Shown here one piece after another: positions 1-9,903 of a stretch of DNA of 64,000 nt. The DNA comes from Chryseobacterium sp. POL2. Its GTDB lineage: Bacteria; Bacteroidota; Bacteroidia; Flavobacteriales; Weeksellaceae. Below the pieces are notes generated by a model, which searched no databases, was not told the DNA's origin, and saw nothing but the letters and a program-made list of their open reading frames with translations. The stretch covers positions 2,914,001 through 2,978,000 of the forward strand of contig NZ_CP049298.1 in the NCBI RefSeq assembly GCF_011058315.1, given 5' to 3'. Each line of letters starts with the position of its first letter. Within the stretch, counting starts at the first letter, position 1. The position numbers and the translations under genes were made by a program.

Positions 1-811
1 AAGATGCAAATACCATAGTTGGATAAGAGTCGAAATGATATACATTGGCATTTTTGTCGATTCCTATTGCCCCAGCAAAACCATCAATTTGTTTTAATTC
101 TTCGAATGTTTTTTCAAAAGCATTTTTCAAAGTCATACCATCGGTAACACGGGTTACGATTTTAGCAGCTGTTGCATTACTAACAATATCTTCGCCAACA
201 CCTGTACAACTTACAGCGCAGAATTGATTGGCGTAATTTCCTGCAACAGTAGCAGAGTCTGAAATTCGTCCTGGGATTTCAAAGCCTTTTCCGCCTGTAG
301 AAGTCGCTACGGCTAGTTTGCCATTTTTATCAATTGCAACAGCGCCAACTGTACCTTTGCCTCCTGTTTTTAATTTTGAGTTATATTCTGAACGACGTTG
401 GGGTATTTCCGTTGAAAAATCTACGAAACCATGCTTGGTGGCATAATTTTTAGCACCAGAATCTCCCAAAACACGATCGTCTTCTTTTTCTAAAGCTTTT
501 GCAACAAAAATTGGATTTTTAACATTTTCGATGTTGATAACACCACTTAATTTTTGAGAAGTACCATCCATAATAGCAGCACTCATTCTTATAACCCCAT
601 CACTTTGGATTTGCGACCCAATGCCTGCGTTGAATAGATCATTATTTTCTAATAACGAAACTGCGTAGGCTACTGTATCATAAGAAGAATTTGACTTTAG
701 AAACTCAAAAGATTTTTCAACAATTGATTTTAGGGAAGTTTGTTTAGCGATTTTCGTATCTGTAGATTGATCACTTTCTGAGAAAAAACCGCCATGGATA
801 ATAATTTTCAT
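1..811 (-). CDS. isoaspartyl peptidase / L-asparaginase (Ntn-hydrolase), 3' end cut by window
   Basis: An open frame runs from an ATG at 809-811 to the window edge (270 codons), so the C-terminus is missing. The translation starts MKIIIHGGFF and carries the autocleavage site GGKGTVGAVAID, with the nucleophilic threonine at about residue 154, followed by ATSTGG. Both are typical of plant-type asparaginases/isoaspartyl dipeptidases. The family is made as a precursor that cleaves itself before this Thr. Its start lies 5 bp after the cphB stop, so the two are co-transcribed. Cyanophycinase releases beta-Asp-Arg dipeptides and this enzyme would split them into aspartate and arginine. No signal peptide is visible, so it is probably cytoplasmic. 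Confidence 0.88.
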   Translation of the reverse strand, partial: MKIIIHGGFFSESDQSTDTKIAKQTSLKSIVEKSFEFLKSNSSYDTVAYAVSLLENNDLFNAGIGSQIQSDGVIRMSAAIMDGTSQKLSGVINIENVKNPIFVAKALEKEDDRVLGDSGAKNYATKHGFVDFSTEIPQRRSEYNSKLKTGGKGTVGAVAIDKNGKLAVATSTGGKGFEIPGRISDSATVAGNYANQFCAVSCTGVGEDIVSNATAAKIVTRVTDGMTLKNAFEKTFEELKQIDGFAGAIGIDKNANVYHFDSYPTMVFAS

Positions 812-816
812 AAGTA

Positions 817-1704
817 TTAATTAACTTGCTGAATTGAATTGTACTGAGAATTAATAATTGTCATATCGCGATTAGAAAGATTGTAAGTATCGTTCACAGA
901 CATCACATTTACAATTAAATTTTCGATTGAAATTGGTTGACCCATTTCGATATTAGTAAGATTGGTATCTTTAATAAAACGACCATCTACTATAATAACG
1001 AGTCCCGATCCAATAGCAGTCATTACATCACCAGAAATGAAAAGCCCAGTATCTTCACCTAGTCCAACGCCTAAAGTCCGAGGATTGTTAACGACCGCCT
1101 GAAAAAGTCGTCCCATACGACCACGTTGAACAAAGTGAGTGTCCACGGTTACATTTTCGATAAGTCCAAGACCTTGTGTCATTTTTATTTCACCTTTCAG
1201 TAAGGCTTCTGTACTACTGCCTTGGTAGATCATATTCTCGGAAGCTGCCGCTGCGCCAGCCGAAGTCCCAGCGTAGATAAAGTCTTCGTTTTGGTATTTA
1301 TTTAAAAGTTCATCGTGAAATCTAGTTCCGCCCAAAATAGAGGTTAATCGCAATTGGTCGCCTCCTGTAAACATAACGACATCTGCTGTTTTAATTCTTT
1401 CAACAATGGCATCGCTATTGGCCTGTTCGCGATTAAAAATATCTAAAATATTAACATGCTTTGCACCTAAGTGTGTGAAAGCTTTAATATACTCTGGACC
1501 TACAATATCTGGGATTTGTGAAGCAGTGGTTATAATTTCAATAACAGAATCTTCTTGCAGTCGAGATTCTAAAATAATTTTTTTTAGTATGCCTCTTTCA
1601 AAAAAGTTGAGATTTTTTTCAACATCTTGATCATAAGATATTTCGGTGAAACTCCCTACGTTGACAGCGCCACCTATGATCACTAATTTTCCTATCGCTT
1701 TCAT
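817..1704 (-). CDS. cphB: cyanophycinase
   Basis: This 295-aa protein belongs to peptidase family S51. It has the nucleophile elbow GTSAGA with Ser at about residue 148, the upstream FTGGDQ motif (about 112-117) and the conserved DTHF-QRGR segment near residue 188, as in CphB. It cleaves cyanophycin (multi-L-arginyl-poly-L-aspartate) to beta-Asp-Arg dipeptides. The length is normal and there is no export signal, so it is the intracellular type. It is divergent from cphA and directly followed by the isoaspartyl peptidase gene, which makes a complete degradation operon. Confidence 0.93.
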   Translation of the reverse strand: MKAIGKLVIIGGAVNVGSFTEISYDQDVEKNLNFFERGILKKIILESRLQEDSVIEIITTASQIPDIVGPEYIKAFTHLGAKHVNILDIFNREQANSDAIVERIKTADVVMFTGGDQLRLTSILGGTRFHDELLNKYQNEDFIYAGTSAGAAAASENMIYQGSSTEALLKGEIKMTQGLGLIENVTVDTHFVQRGRMGRLFQAVVNNPRTLGVGLGEDTGLFISGDVMTAIGSGLVIIVDGRFIKDTNLTNIEMGQPISIENLIVNVMSVNDTYNLSNRDMTIINSQYNSIQQVN

Positions 1705-1708
1705 GTTA

Positions 1709-1716
1709 CAAAATTA
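1709..1716 (-). promoter_or_regulatory. possible -7 element just before cphB
   Basis: Read on the minus strand this is TAATTTTG, a match to the Bacteroidota TAnnTTTG element. It ends only 4 bp before the cphB ATG, so a transcript from it would be leaderless or nearly so. No convincing -33 TTG is visible, so this may be chance in AT-rich DNA. Confidence 0.3.
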
Positions 1717-1899
1717 TGAATTATTTGCAGGCTATACTTTATAAAAAGACTACTTTAGATAATTTAAATTTAATTTTAAAAAATAAAAAATACTAAAAAT
1801 TTTTATAAGTACGGAATTTAATATTGTAGAAAGTTAAATAATTTTCGATTTAAATTGAAAAATTATTGAGCTATGTAATGAATACTTGATAGAAACTTT

Positions 1900-1907
1900 T
1901 ATCTTTG
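1900..1907 (+). promoter_or_regulatory. -7 promoter element for cphA
   Basis: TATCTTTG matches the Bacteroidota TAnnTTTG consensus and lies 27 bp before the cphA ATG, a sensible distance. A well-spaced -33 TTG is not seen. Confidence 0.5.
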
Positions 1908-1934
1908 ATTGTAACGATTAAAAAATGATAAAGT

Positions 1935-4571
1935 ATGCGCATTGAAAAAATCCAAATTTTGCGAGGCCCAAATATCTGGAGTATTAGAAGAAAAAAGCTT
2001 ATCCAAATGCGTCTTAATTTGGAAACTCTCGAAGATTATCCAACCAATAAAATTGAAGGTTTCCGAGAGAGAATCGAATTATTGTTACCATCCATGTATC
2101 ATCATCGTTGTTCGGAAGGCGAGGCTGGTGGATTTTTCAAGCGAGTAGAGATGGGCACCTGGATGGGACACGTTATTGAACATATTGCTTTAGAAATTCA
2201 ACATTTAGCAGGAATGTCCGTAGGCTTCGGGCGCACAAGAGAAACCAAAACTCCGGGAACTTATAACGTTGTTTTTGATTATATTGAGGAAAAAGCGGGT
2301 GTTTACGCCGCGGAAGAAGCCGTTAAAATCGCGGAAGCTTTGATAGATAACAAGAATTATGATATTACAATTTGTATCCAAAGACTAAGAGAAATTCGAC
2401 AACAAGAGCGTCTTGGTCCTTCGACGGGGAGTATTGTTGAAGAAGCGGAATCAAGAGATATACCCTGGATTCGTTTAGGAAGAAACTCTTTGGTACAACT
2501 TGGTTATGGTGTCAATCAGCAACGTTTCCAAGCCACTATTACTGGTAATACAAGTAGTATTGCAGTCGATATTGCATGTAATAAAGAATTGACCAAAAAG
2601 ATGTTGGATGATGCCGCAATTCCTGTTCCGATGGGCGGTTTGGTGAATGACCAAAAGGAATTGGAATCAGTTATAAAAAAAATTGGTTATCCTATTGTTA
2701 TAAAACCTTTGGATGGCAATCACGGACGAGGACAGAGCATTAATGTTAATGATTGGGAAACCGCAAAAATTGGTCTTGAACATGCACAAAGTATCTCCCG
2801 ACGGGTTATAGTTGAAAAATATATAACAGGATTTGATTTTCGTATTTTGGTGATTAATCACAAAATGGTTGCTGCTGCTAGACGTGTTCCTGCTCATATT
2901 ATAGGCGATGGCGAGCAAAATATTCAACAACTTATTGATCAAGAAAATCAGGATCCGAGGAGAGGTTACGGACATGAAAAAGTTTTAACAGAAATTAAAA
3001 TCGATAAAGATACCAACGAGCTTTTAGAAAAGTTGGGTTTTACTTTGGAAAGTGTACCGAACAAAGGTGAAATGCTTTACTTAAAATCAACCGCAAATTT
3101 GTCCACGGGAGGAACGTCTATAGATGTTACAGAAATGGTGCATCCAGATAATATCACCATGATGGAGCGTGTTTCCAGAATAATTGGTCTTGATGTTTGT
3201 GGGATTGATGTTATGGCTGAGAATCTTACCCAGCCGCTCAAAGAAAGTGGTGGCGCTATTTTAGAAGTTAATGCAGCGCCAGGTTTTAGAATGCATTTGG
3301 CTCCCAGCGAAGGTCTTCCGCGCAATGTTGCAAGTCCTGTCGTTGATATGTTATACCCACAAGGAAAAGCTTGCAGAATTCCTATCATGGCCATTACGGG
3401 CACCAATGGAAAAACCACAACCACAAGAATTTTAGCACATATTGTTAAAAATAATGGTTTTCGTGTAGGATTTACAACCTCCGATGGGATATATATCCAG
3501 AATACTTTGTTGTCAAAAGGTGATACCACAGGGCCTTTGTCTGCAGAATTTATACTGAAAGACCCAACAGTAGAGTTTGCTGTTTTAGAAACTGCACGAG
3601 GCGGAATATTACGTTCGGGACTCGGATTTTCTCGTTGTGATGTTGGTATTTTAACCAATATTAAAGAAGACCATTTAGGATTAAACGATATTCATAATCT
3701 TAAAGATTTAACACGTGTGAAACGTGTGGTTTTGGATAGTGTAAAAAAAACAGGTTGGGTAATCCTTAATGCAGATGACGAATATTCAATGAAAATTAAA
3801 AATGATTTGGATAGTAATGTGGCGCTTTTCAGTATGGATGAAAACAATCCTTACATACAGCATTACGCTAAAGAAGGTAAGATTACTTGCGTTTGCGAAG
3901 AAGGTTATATCACGATAAAAAAAGGAGAATGGAAAATCCGAATTGAGAAAGTTAATAACATCCCGATTACGATGGAAGGTAAAGCCAAATTCATGATAGA
4001 AAATGTATTGGCTGCATCGCTTGCTGCTTATGTTTACGGTTTCGAAATTCAGAATATTGCTTTGGCTTTGACCACATTTATCCCGAGTGCGCACCTTACG
4101 CCTGGACGGCTTAATATTTTTAAATTTAAAAACTTTAAAGTAATGATTGACTTTGCCCATAATCCTGCAGGTTATGAGGCTATTGAAGATTTTTTGAGTA
4201 AAATAGATTCTAACAAAAAAATCGGAATAATATCTGGTGTTGGTGATCGTCGTGATGAAGACATTCGGGAATGTGGAAAAATTGCTGGACGTATGTTCGA
4301 CCATATTATCATCCGAAGCGAAAAACATCTTCGTGGTAGAGAGGAAGAAGAAATTAACAGTTTGATTATTGAGGGCATCAACAGTTCGGGTCGTGAAGTT
4401 AGCTATGAGATTATTCCTAAAGAAATCGAAGCTTTGAAACATGCGATGAGCATGGCGGAGGATGGTATGTTTATCACCGCGCTTAGCGACGTATTAACCA
4501 ATGCAATCGAGTTGGTGCAAGATTACCAACACCGCGAAATGTTGGACGATGAGATGAACTCTAAATTGTAA
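1935..4571 (+). CDS. cphA: cyanophycin synthetase
   Basis: This 878-aa enzyme polymerises aspartate and arginine into cyanophycin using ATP. The N-terminal domain starts MRIEKIQILRGPNIWS, characteristic of CphA1. A middle ATP-grasp domain (about 210-470) holds the KPLDGNHGRG and EVNAAPGFRMH segments. A C-terminal Mur-ligase-like domain (about 480-870) begins with the P-loop ITGTNGKTTTTR near residue 487. Length and domain order are those of the standard two-active-site enzyme. It is transcribed alone, divergent from the degradation genes, with a -7 element upstream and a hairpin terminator just after the stop. Intact motifs suggest a working enzyme. Confidence 0.96.
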   Translation: MRIEKIQILRGPNIWSIRRKKLIQMRLNLETLEDYPTNKIEGFRERIELLLPSMYHHRCSEGEAGGFFKRVEMGTWMGHVIEHIALEIQHLAGMSVGFGRTRETKTPGTYNVVFDYIEEKAGVYAAEEAVKIAEALIDNKNYDITICIQRLREIRQQERLGPSTGSIVEEAESRDIPWIRLGRNSLVQLGYGVNQQRFQATITGNTSSIAVDIACNKELTKKMLDDAAIPVPMGGLVNDQKELESVIKKIGYPIVIKPLDGNHGRGQSINVNDWETAKIGLEHAQSISRRVIVEKYITGFDFRILVINHKMVAAARRVPAHIIGDGEQNIQQLIDQENQDPRRGYGHEKVLTEIKIDKDTNELLEKLGFTLESVPNKGEMLYLKSTANLSTGGTSIDVTEMVHPDNITMMERVSRIIGLDVCGIDVMAENLTQPLKESGGAILEVNAAPGFRMHLAPSEGLPRNVASPVVDMLYPQGKACRIPIMAITGTNGKTTTTRILAHIVKNNGFRVGFTTSDGIYIQNTLLSKGDTTGPLSAEFILKDPTVEFAVLETARGGILRSGLGFSRCDVGILTNIKEDHLGLNDIHNLKDLTRVKRVVLDSVKKTGWVILNADDEYSMKIKNDLDSNVALFSMDENNPYIQHYAKEGKITCVCEEGYITIKKGEWKIRIEKVNNIPITMEGKAKFMIENVLAASLAAYVYGFEIQNIALALTTFIPSAHLTPGRLNIFKFKNFKVMIDFAHNPAGYEAIEDFLSKIDSNKKIGIISGVGDRRDEDIRECGKIAGRMFDHIIIRSEKHLRGREEEEINSLIIEGINSSGREVSYEIIPKEIEALKHAMSMAEDGMFITALSDVLTNAIELVQDYQHREMLDDEMNSKL

Positions 4572-4595
4572 GCAAACATAAACAAAACTTAAAAT

Positions 4596-4624
4596 AAACT
4601 AGTATCTCGATGCTAGTTTTTTTT
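4596..4624 (+). terminator. intrinsic terminator after cphA
   Basis: The hairpin AAACTAGTATC / GATGCTAGTTT (one G-T pair) starts 24 bp after the cphA stop and is followed by a run of T on the plus strand. Confidence 0.75.
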
Positions 4625-4720
4625 GTCTTTGAAAAATGTAATGTTGAAATTCTTAGTTTTTGAAATAGAGGAGTAAGATTTTTTCAATATTTTTTTTAAG
4701 ATGGGCGAAAAGCTACTCAT

Positions 4721-4750
4721 AAAAAAAGTCCAGAACTATATCCTGGACTT
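4721..4750 (-). terminator. intrinsic terminator of the beta-helix protein gene
   Basis: Stem AAGTCCAG (4726-4733) pairs with CTGGACTT (4743-4750). On the minus strand it is followed by a run of seven T, just downstream of the secreted-protein stop. Confidence 0.75.
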
Positions 4751-4773
4751 TAATAATAAAATGTATTGGCTAA

Positions 4774-7700
4774 TTATTTTTTAATAATTTTCGCAGATTT
4801 TGTTTCCGCACCAATTTTTAATGTAATAATATATACGCCTGGTACAAGATTGCTCATATCCATTGTACCAGATGAAGCATTCCATAATTTACTAGAAACT
4901 TTTTGTCCTGTAAGGTTGAAGATTTCCACCGCATCAATTTTTGATGAGTAATTGATGTTTACTAAATCAATTACTGGGTTTGGATAAAGTTTAAGATCAT
5001 TTTTGTTGATATCTTGTGCCAACATAGATCCAGCAAATTCATGCGCACCCATATCTGGTGTAGTCGTGCTTCTTGTTGTATCATCAATATCTACAGTAAC
5101 TTCAGCTAAAGGCGTTCCTTTATTATCTAAAGAGTTGTTTTCTGTTGTAAGGTGAAGATCTGTTGGAGAAACAAAAATAGGTAAGATATTTAATGAATTG
5201 GCATCTTTTCCTGTAGCGGTTTTCCAGTCTGCTAAAGTTGCTTTTGCAGAGCTTAGGTAGCCTAAGTTAGTACCAGTACTGTAATAATCGTTGTGATCGA
5301 TATTGCTAAAAACTGTTGCAGGAGCAGCTGAGTAGATAGCATATCTGTTAACCGTAGTTGTCTGTGAATTGACTAAGATGTTATTTCTTAAATCAATTGC
5401 ACCAGCATCCGAGATAGAACTTGTTACGTTGATAGCAGCGGTCATACCTGTTGTCACAACTTGATCGGTATTCATATTAATCGTGTTATTATAGATCTTA
5501 TATCCTGTACTTTTTCCATTAAATGTGATACCTACTCCATTATCCAAATAACTATTACCATTGTAACCATGGTTTGCGACATCGGAGATAAAATTATTAA
5601 AGACATTAACGCCTCCGTTAGCAGCAGTTGAGTAACCATTAAAATAAATTCCTACTGCCGCATAACCTCCTGTGTTCGTATTTTTAATATTACTAATTTT
5701 ATTTTTAGAAATTGTTACACCACTAGTCCCAGCGGCAGATGTTCCTGCGATCTGAATTCCTGCATTAACTCCAGTTCCAGCAAAAGAAATGTTAGAAATA
5801 GTATTAGCTTCAATTACATTATTGGTGTTAAGCTTTGCTCCAGTTGTACCACTAGAAACCAAGATTCCTATAGCTCCATTATTTGTAGCGCTTCCAGCAG
5901 AAATATTAGATATTGTATTTCCACTTACATTACTGTTTACAGTACCTGTAGCTAACCAAATTCCTCTTCTAGCGTAAGCTGGTGTTGGATTGAAATTTCC
6001 TATCGTGTTGTTTTGGATTACGGCACCATCCGTACCTTGTGCGTACAAACCAGCAAGACCAATAGCATCTGCACCTGTGGCTGACAGATCGTTGTCATTG
6101 ATAGTAATGCTGCCATTTTCAGCACCTACAGTCGCGAATGCATATACGCCGATATAGGCTTTTTTAATGGTATTGTTCGTTATAGAAATATTACTGAATG
6201 TTCCAGCTGTACCTCCATTATCTGCAATTACAACTGCACTTGAGGTGTTTACCCCATTTGTAATAATGGTGTTTTTTAATGAATTGTTGCTCATCGAAGC
6301 AGTTCCTACACTACCAAATCTTACCACTTGTGGAGCAGTTGTAGAAAGGTTTGTGATAGAAAGGCTCTTATCTGTACCACCCGAAAGAGAACCGTCGATT
6401 GTTACATTGCTAGCGCCAACAGTCCTGATGAGTGCATTGCTGTTAGTTGTTCCAGAAATAATACGTGCTTCACCACTTGGCTTAATGGTTACCGTATAAC
6501 CTCCTGTAATTGTATTAAGTGGGTTAGCTCCTGTTTCTGCAGTTAAATCTTCAATGATATTGAAAGTTAAATTTCCGCTTACAAGCCCAGCATTGATATC
6601 TTCAAAAACACCACCAGTATTTGTTAAAGATGTATAATCCCCAGTGGATCCTACAGTATAAGTACCGTTAAGGGCAGCCTTAAACTCGTCAGCACCCATA
6701 TCTGGAGCTGTTGTACTTCTTGTTACGCCATCAATATCAGTAGTTACTTCAGCTAAAGCTGTACCTTTGTTATTAAGCGCAGTATTTTCAGGGGTAAGGT
6801 GTAGATCTGTAGTAGATGTGAAAATTGGGCTAACATTTAGAGAGTTTTCGTTACTACCAAAGCTGGTTTTTATATCCGCCAATGTAGCTTTTGGCGCAGC
6901 ACCAATGTATCCAAGATTAGCACCAGAAGAAAAATAATCATTATAATCTATATGTGCGAAAACAGTTTTTGGAGCGCTAGAATATAGTACATATTTTTCG
7001 CCTGTTTGCGTTTGATTATTAGCAAAAATATTATTTCTAATGTCAATAGCACCTGCAGTTGTTGCTGAAGTTAAAATGTTAATTGCTGCAGGTCTACCAG
7101 CTACATTTTGATTTACATTAAGAGATACAGAATTGTGATATACTTTTACATCAGTACCAACACCACCAAGAACAATACCGTAGCCATTATCTGCAATGCC
7201 GCCCCCACTAGAATATCCATAGCTATATACATTAGAAATAAAGTTGTTAGCAACCAATACATTATTAGATGTTGTAAGTGCGTTTACATAAATACCGTTA
7301 GATCCATAGCCTATGGTATTTGTATTACGGATTTCGTTTATTTTGTTAGCAGTTACAGAAATATTATTAACAGCGCCACCAACTAAGATACCTGAAGCGG
7401 TTGAGGTGCTAGCAGTACTAACACCATCGATTTGGTTTCCAGTAATTATTGCATTTTTAGCATTTTGTAGCGCAATACCTCTGAAGCCTAACATTTCTGC
7501 TGTGTCGGCAGAGCCTAATGTATTATTTTTAATAATAGCACCATCATCCTGAGCAGTAGAACTTCCTATGATAAACATCGCATTTTGTGCCTTGTTAAAG
7601 GTGTTACTTTCAACAGTTAGATGGTTGTTTGGCACAGTTCCAGCTCCTCCTAAAGTTGGACCAGAAACGAGTAAGCCTGCAATCGTAGCTGATGGTGTGG

Positions 7701-8364
7701 CGCCAGAAAACTTCACATTTTTAATGGTCGCATAATCTGCGCCTGCTACGGTCGTACTAGCCACCCATAATATTATAGGACTACCTGTTGTGATGGTATT
7801 TTTCAAGGTTAAGTTGTCAGAGTCTGTACCATTATTACTACCGTCAATAGTTACATAATCTGCTGCATTTACTTTGATTAACGTTTCAGCAGTATTTCCA
7901 GAAATTGTGGCATCAACACCCGCTGCCGGTTTAATAGTTAGCGTGTTGGTTGCACTAGATCCACTATTTTCCTGGATAATAATTGGAAATGTTTCCGAAG
8001 GATAAGTTGCATCCAAAAGCGTTAGCGTAACAGGGCCAGTTATAGGAGCTGAATTAAAATCTGCAATGGCAGCTGTTAAAGTTGGGTAATCACCAGATGT
8101 GCCAATGGTATAATTACCACTTAAAGCAACACTTTTAGATTGTGGTTTGATGCTGTGCCCCGTTACTTTTGATGCCATCGCATTAACTTGGTCATTGTAG
8201 CTCAATTTAGCAATAGAAGATAAATCCTCACTAACTCTTCCGCTTTGGGCATTAGCAAAACCAATGCTTGTCCCAATTAATAAGAAAGACAATGCTGTTT
8301 TCATTGAGCTTCGAAAATACATATTGTTTAATGTATTGTTCGTAATGGTGTAGTTTTCTTTCAT
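4774..8364 (-). CDS. secreted right-handed beta-helix protein with T9SS type A sorting domain
   Basis: About 1196 aa from the ATG at 8364; an in-frame ATG at 8463 would add 33 residues, and the signal peptide proper starts at an ATG at 8304 (MKTALSFLLIGTSIGFANAQ). The body is two homologous modules. Each starts with a GNYTIG/GTYTVG...GDY segment, continues with parallel beta-helix repeats rich in NNT, NNI and ITGN motifs, and ends TTPDMGA-EF. The last ~75 residues (LKLYPNPV ... VPGVYIITLKIG ... AKIIKK) are a T9SS type A sorting domain, so the protein should be exported by SecYEG and then T9SS to the cell surface or medium. The ligand is unknown; such folds often bind or cleave polysaccharides, but no catalytic site was recognised. 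It is monocistronic with its own terminator. Confidence 0.85.
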   Translation of the reverse strand: MKENYTITNNTLNNMYFRSSMKTALSFLLIGTSIGFANAQSGRVSEDLSSIAKLSYNDQVNAMASKVTGHSIKPQSKSVALSGNYTIGTSGDYPTLTAAIADFNSAPITGPVTLTLLDATYPSETFPIIIQENSGSSATNTLTIKPAAGVDATISGNTAETLIKVNAADYVTIDGSNNGTDSDNLTLKNTITTGSPIILWVASTTVAGADYATIKNVKFSGATPSATIAGLLVSGPTLGGAGTVPNNHLTVESNTFNKAQNAMFIIGSSTAQDDGAIIKNNTLGSADTAEMLGFRGIALQNAKNAIITGNQIDGVSTASTSTASGILVGGAVNNISVTANKINEIRNTNTIGYGSNGIYVNALTTSNNVLVANNFISNVYSYGYSSGGGIADNGYGIVLGGVGTDVKVYHNSVSLNVNQNVAGRPAAINILTSATTAGAIDIRNNIFANNQTQTGEKYVLYSSAPKTVFAHIDYNDYFSSGANLGYIGAAPKATLADIKTSFGSNENSLNVSPIFTSTTDLHLTPENTALNNKGTALAEVTTDIDGVTRSTTAPDMGADEFKAALNGTYTVGSTGDYTSLTNTGGVFEDINAGLVSGNLTFNIIEDLTAETGANPLNTITGGYTVTIKPSGEARIISGTTNSNALIRTVGASNVTIDGSLSGGTDKSLSITNLSTTAPQVVRFGSVGTASMSNNSLKNTIITNGVNTSSAVVIADNGGTAGTFSNISITNNTIKKAYIGVYAFATVGAENGSITINDNDLSATGADAIGLAGLYAQGTDGAVIQNNTIGNFNPTPAYARRGIWLATGTVNSNVSGNTISNISAGSATNNGAIGILVSSGTTGAKLNTNNVIEANTISNISFAGTGVNAGIQIAGTSAAGTSGVTISKNKISNIKNTNTGGYAAVGIYFNGYSTAANGGVNVFNNFISDVANHGYNGNSYLDNGVGITFNGKSTGYKIYNNTINMNTDQVVTTGMTAAINVTSSISDAGAIDLRNNILVNSQTTTVNRYAIYSAAPATVFSNIDHNDYYSTGTNLGYLSSAKATLADWKTATGKDANSLNILPIFVSPTDLHLTTENNSLDNKGTPLAEVTVDIDDTTRSTTTPDMGAHEFAGSMLAQDINKNDLKLYPNPVIDLVNINYSSKIDAVEIFNLTGQKVSSKLWNASSGTMDMSNLVPGVYIITLKIGAETKSAKIIKK

Positions 8365-8875
8365 AAAGTATATAATATTTAAAAATAGTTTGTTAAAATT
8401 AATTAAATTTTGATATTGACAAAATTTAATTTGACAAAGTTGATTATTTTTTTTATTTAACATTCTATTTCTAGATTTCTATAATATTAAATAGTGTAAC
8501 TGATTGATAATTAGTAGTGTTTGTTTTGAACGTTTTTTTAAAAATTTTAATCTTGAAGAATTAGTTAATTATATTAGAAATTTTAAATTTTGATTCTAAA
8601 ACAAATTTATTTCTACAATTAAATGAGTATTTAGGTAATACCTCTTGCATTTGTCATTATGAATAGAAAATATTGTAGTTAATAATTTTATTTCAGTAAT
8701 TTGTTTTTTATTAAAAATAGTTTATTATAATACGCTAATATTTCCCAAAAATTCAATTGAAACATGTTTTTAATCAAAAAGACAAAATAATTGTAAGGTA
8801 GGACTGTGGAATTCTTATAATGTATTGAATTATGAAATCGAGGTATTTACAAGAAAATCACATTATTAATAATAG
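8365..8875. other. long AT-rich intergenic region
   Basis: This stretch lies upstream of the beta-helix gene and downstream of the aquaporin unit. It contains no convincing ORF or RNA gene. One TAnnTTTG-type element on the minus strand (TAAATTTG, 8602-8609) could serve the beta-helix gene with a long leader, but there is no clear -33 box. Confidence 0.5.
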
Positions 8876-8903
8876 AAAAATCCTGCTAAATTGCAGGATT
8901 TTT
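8876..8903 (-). terminator. terminator of the aquaporin unit
   Basis: Stem AAAAATCCTGC (8876-8886) pairs with GCAGGATTTTT (8893-8903) around a 6-nt loop. The T-run on the minus strand makes it the end of the aquaporin plus small-ORF transcript. Its stem overlaps the stop codon of the small ORF. It could also work on the plus strand. Confidence 0.7.
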
Positions 8904-9059
8904 ATTTTGCTTTAAACTAAGTATAGAACTTATAAAGATGCACACGAGTGATATAATCCGTATCCAAAAAGTCCAATCATATTGTTCTGAAAAAATAAGA
9001 TTCAGAATTAATAGAATGCTACTTATAATGAGTAAGCTAATTAGAAATGATTTTTTCAT
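8886..9059 (-). CDS. small two-helix membrane protein, 57 aa, overlapping the aquaporin stop
   Basis: The ORF starts at ATG 9057-9059 within TAATG, sharing one base with the aquaporin stop, an arrangement that favours translational coupling. It codes for [20 protein letters not shown]... with one hydrophobic helix at about 4-23 and a second at about 32-49, then a short polar tail, and stops inside the terminator stem. No family is recognised. Overlap, composition and terminator position argue that it is real, but length makes this uncertain. Confidence 0.5.
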   Translation of the reverse strand: MKKSFLISLLIISSILLILNLIFSEQYDWTFWIRIISLVCIFISSILSLKQNKNPAI

Positions 9060-9778
9060 TAGGCAACCACTTCTGTATCTGTTCTTTGTAAAAGAAATTT
9101 ATAGATAAGCCCACCAGTAATTCCGCCAAGGATAGGAGCCACCCAAAATAACCATAGTTGAGATAATGCTATCCCACCCACAAATAAAGCTTGCGAAGTC
9201 GATCTTGCAGGATTCACAGATGTATTGGTAATCGGAATGGAAATTAAATGAATAAGCGTTAATGCTAAACCAATAGCAATTCCAGCAAATTTTCCATTGG
9301 CCCATTTATCTGTTGCACCCATGATGATGATTAAGAAAAAGGCGGTTAAAAGAAATTCGGCTAAGAATGCGGCGCCCATACTGTAGCTTCTGTCATAATA
9401 GCCAGGCATATCATAAAAGTTAGAGGCAAAAGCGCCCGGACCTTCTGTCGAAAATGCGCCAGCGCCATTAAGAATAACATAAAGACAACTAGCAGCGGCA
9501 ATAGCGCCAAGACATTGTGAAATGATGTAAGGAAGCAAATCTTTTGCTGATAAACGACCTCCAGCTAACAAACCGAAAGAAACCGCAGGATTGAAATGCC
9601 CACCCGAAATAGGACCAACAGCGTAAGCCATGGTTAAAACGGTAAGACCAAATGCTAATGCAACGCCTGCAAGACCAATTCCAATATCAGGAACGCCTGC
9701 TGCAAATACTGCGCTACCACAACCTCCGAAGACTAACCAGAATGTGCCGAAAAATTCAGCGAATAGTTTTTTTGACAT
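9059..9778 (-). CDS. aqpZ: aquaporin Z-type water channel
   Basis: This 239-aa MIP-family protein has six hydrophobic segments and both pore half-helix motifs: [10 protein letters not shown] (NPA at 63-65) and SVNPARS (NPA at 189-191, with the selectivity-filter arginine at 192). The N-terminus [25 protein letters not shown] is the standard first helix of AqpZ. Family members pass water across the inner membrane. The loop between the second and third helices and around 105-130 is somewhat longer than in E. coli AqpZ. The gene is first in a short unit with the 57-aa ORF. Confidence 0.93.
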   Translation of the reverse strand: MSKKLFAEFFGTFWLVFGGCGSAVFAAGVPDIGIGLAGVALAFGLTVLTMAYAVGPISGGHFNPAVSFGLLAGGRLSAKDLLPYIISQCLGAIAAASCLYVILNGAGAFSTEGPGAFASNFYDMPGYYDRSYSMGAAFLAEFLLTAFFLIIIMGATDKWANGKFAGIAIGLALTLIHLISIPITNTSVNPARSTSQALFVGGIALSQLWLFWVAPILGGITGGLIYKFLLQRTDTEVVA

Positions 9779-9903
9779 AGTGTTTTATTTTTTTAATAAG
9801 TCTAAGGTAATAATTTATTTTTTTGATTTAGAAATAAAATGAAACTTTGTCATATTTTTTAGAGATGGTTTGTTTTTTGAGCTTTCAAATTAAATTTAAA
9901 AAA

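Noticed and set aside
2667-4442. Long minus-strand frames opposite cphA (102, 193 and 218 codons)
   Set aside because: They are mirror frames of a strongly conserved gene; their translations show no domain and no signals for expression.
4774-8364. Short plus-strand frames (62-110 codons) opposite the beta-helix gene
   Set aside because: They come from the repetitive Thr/Asn/Gly codons of the real gene on the other strand.
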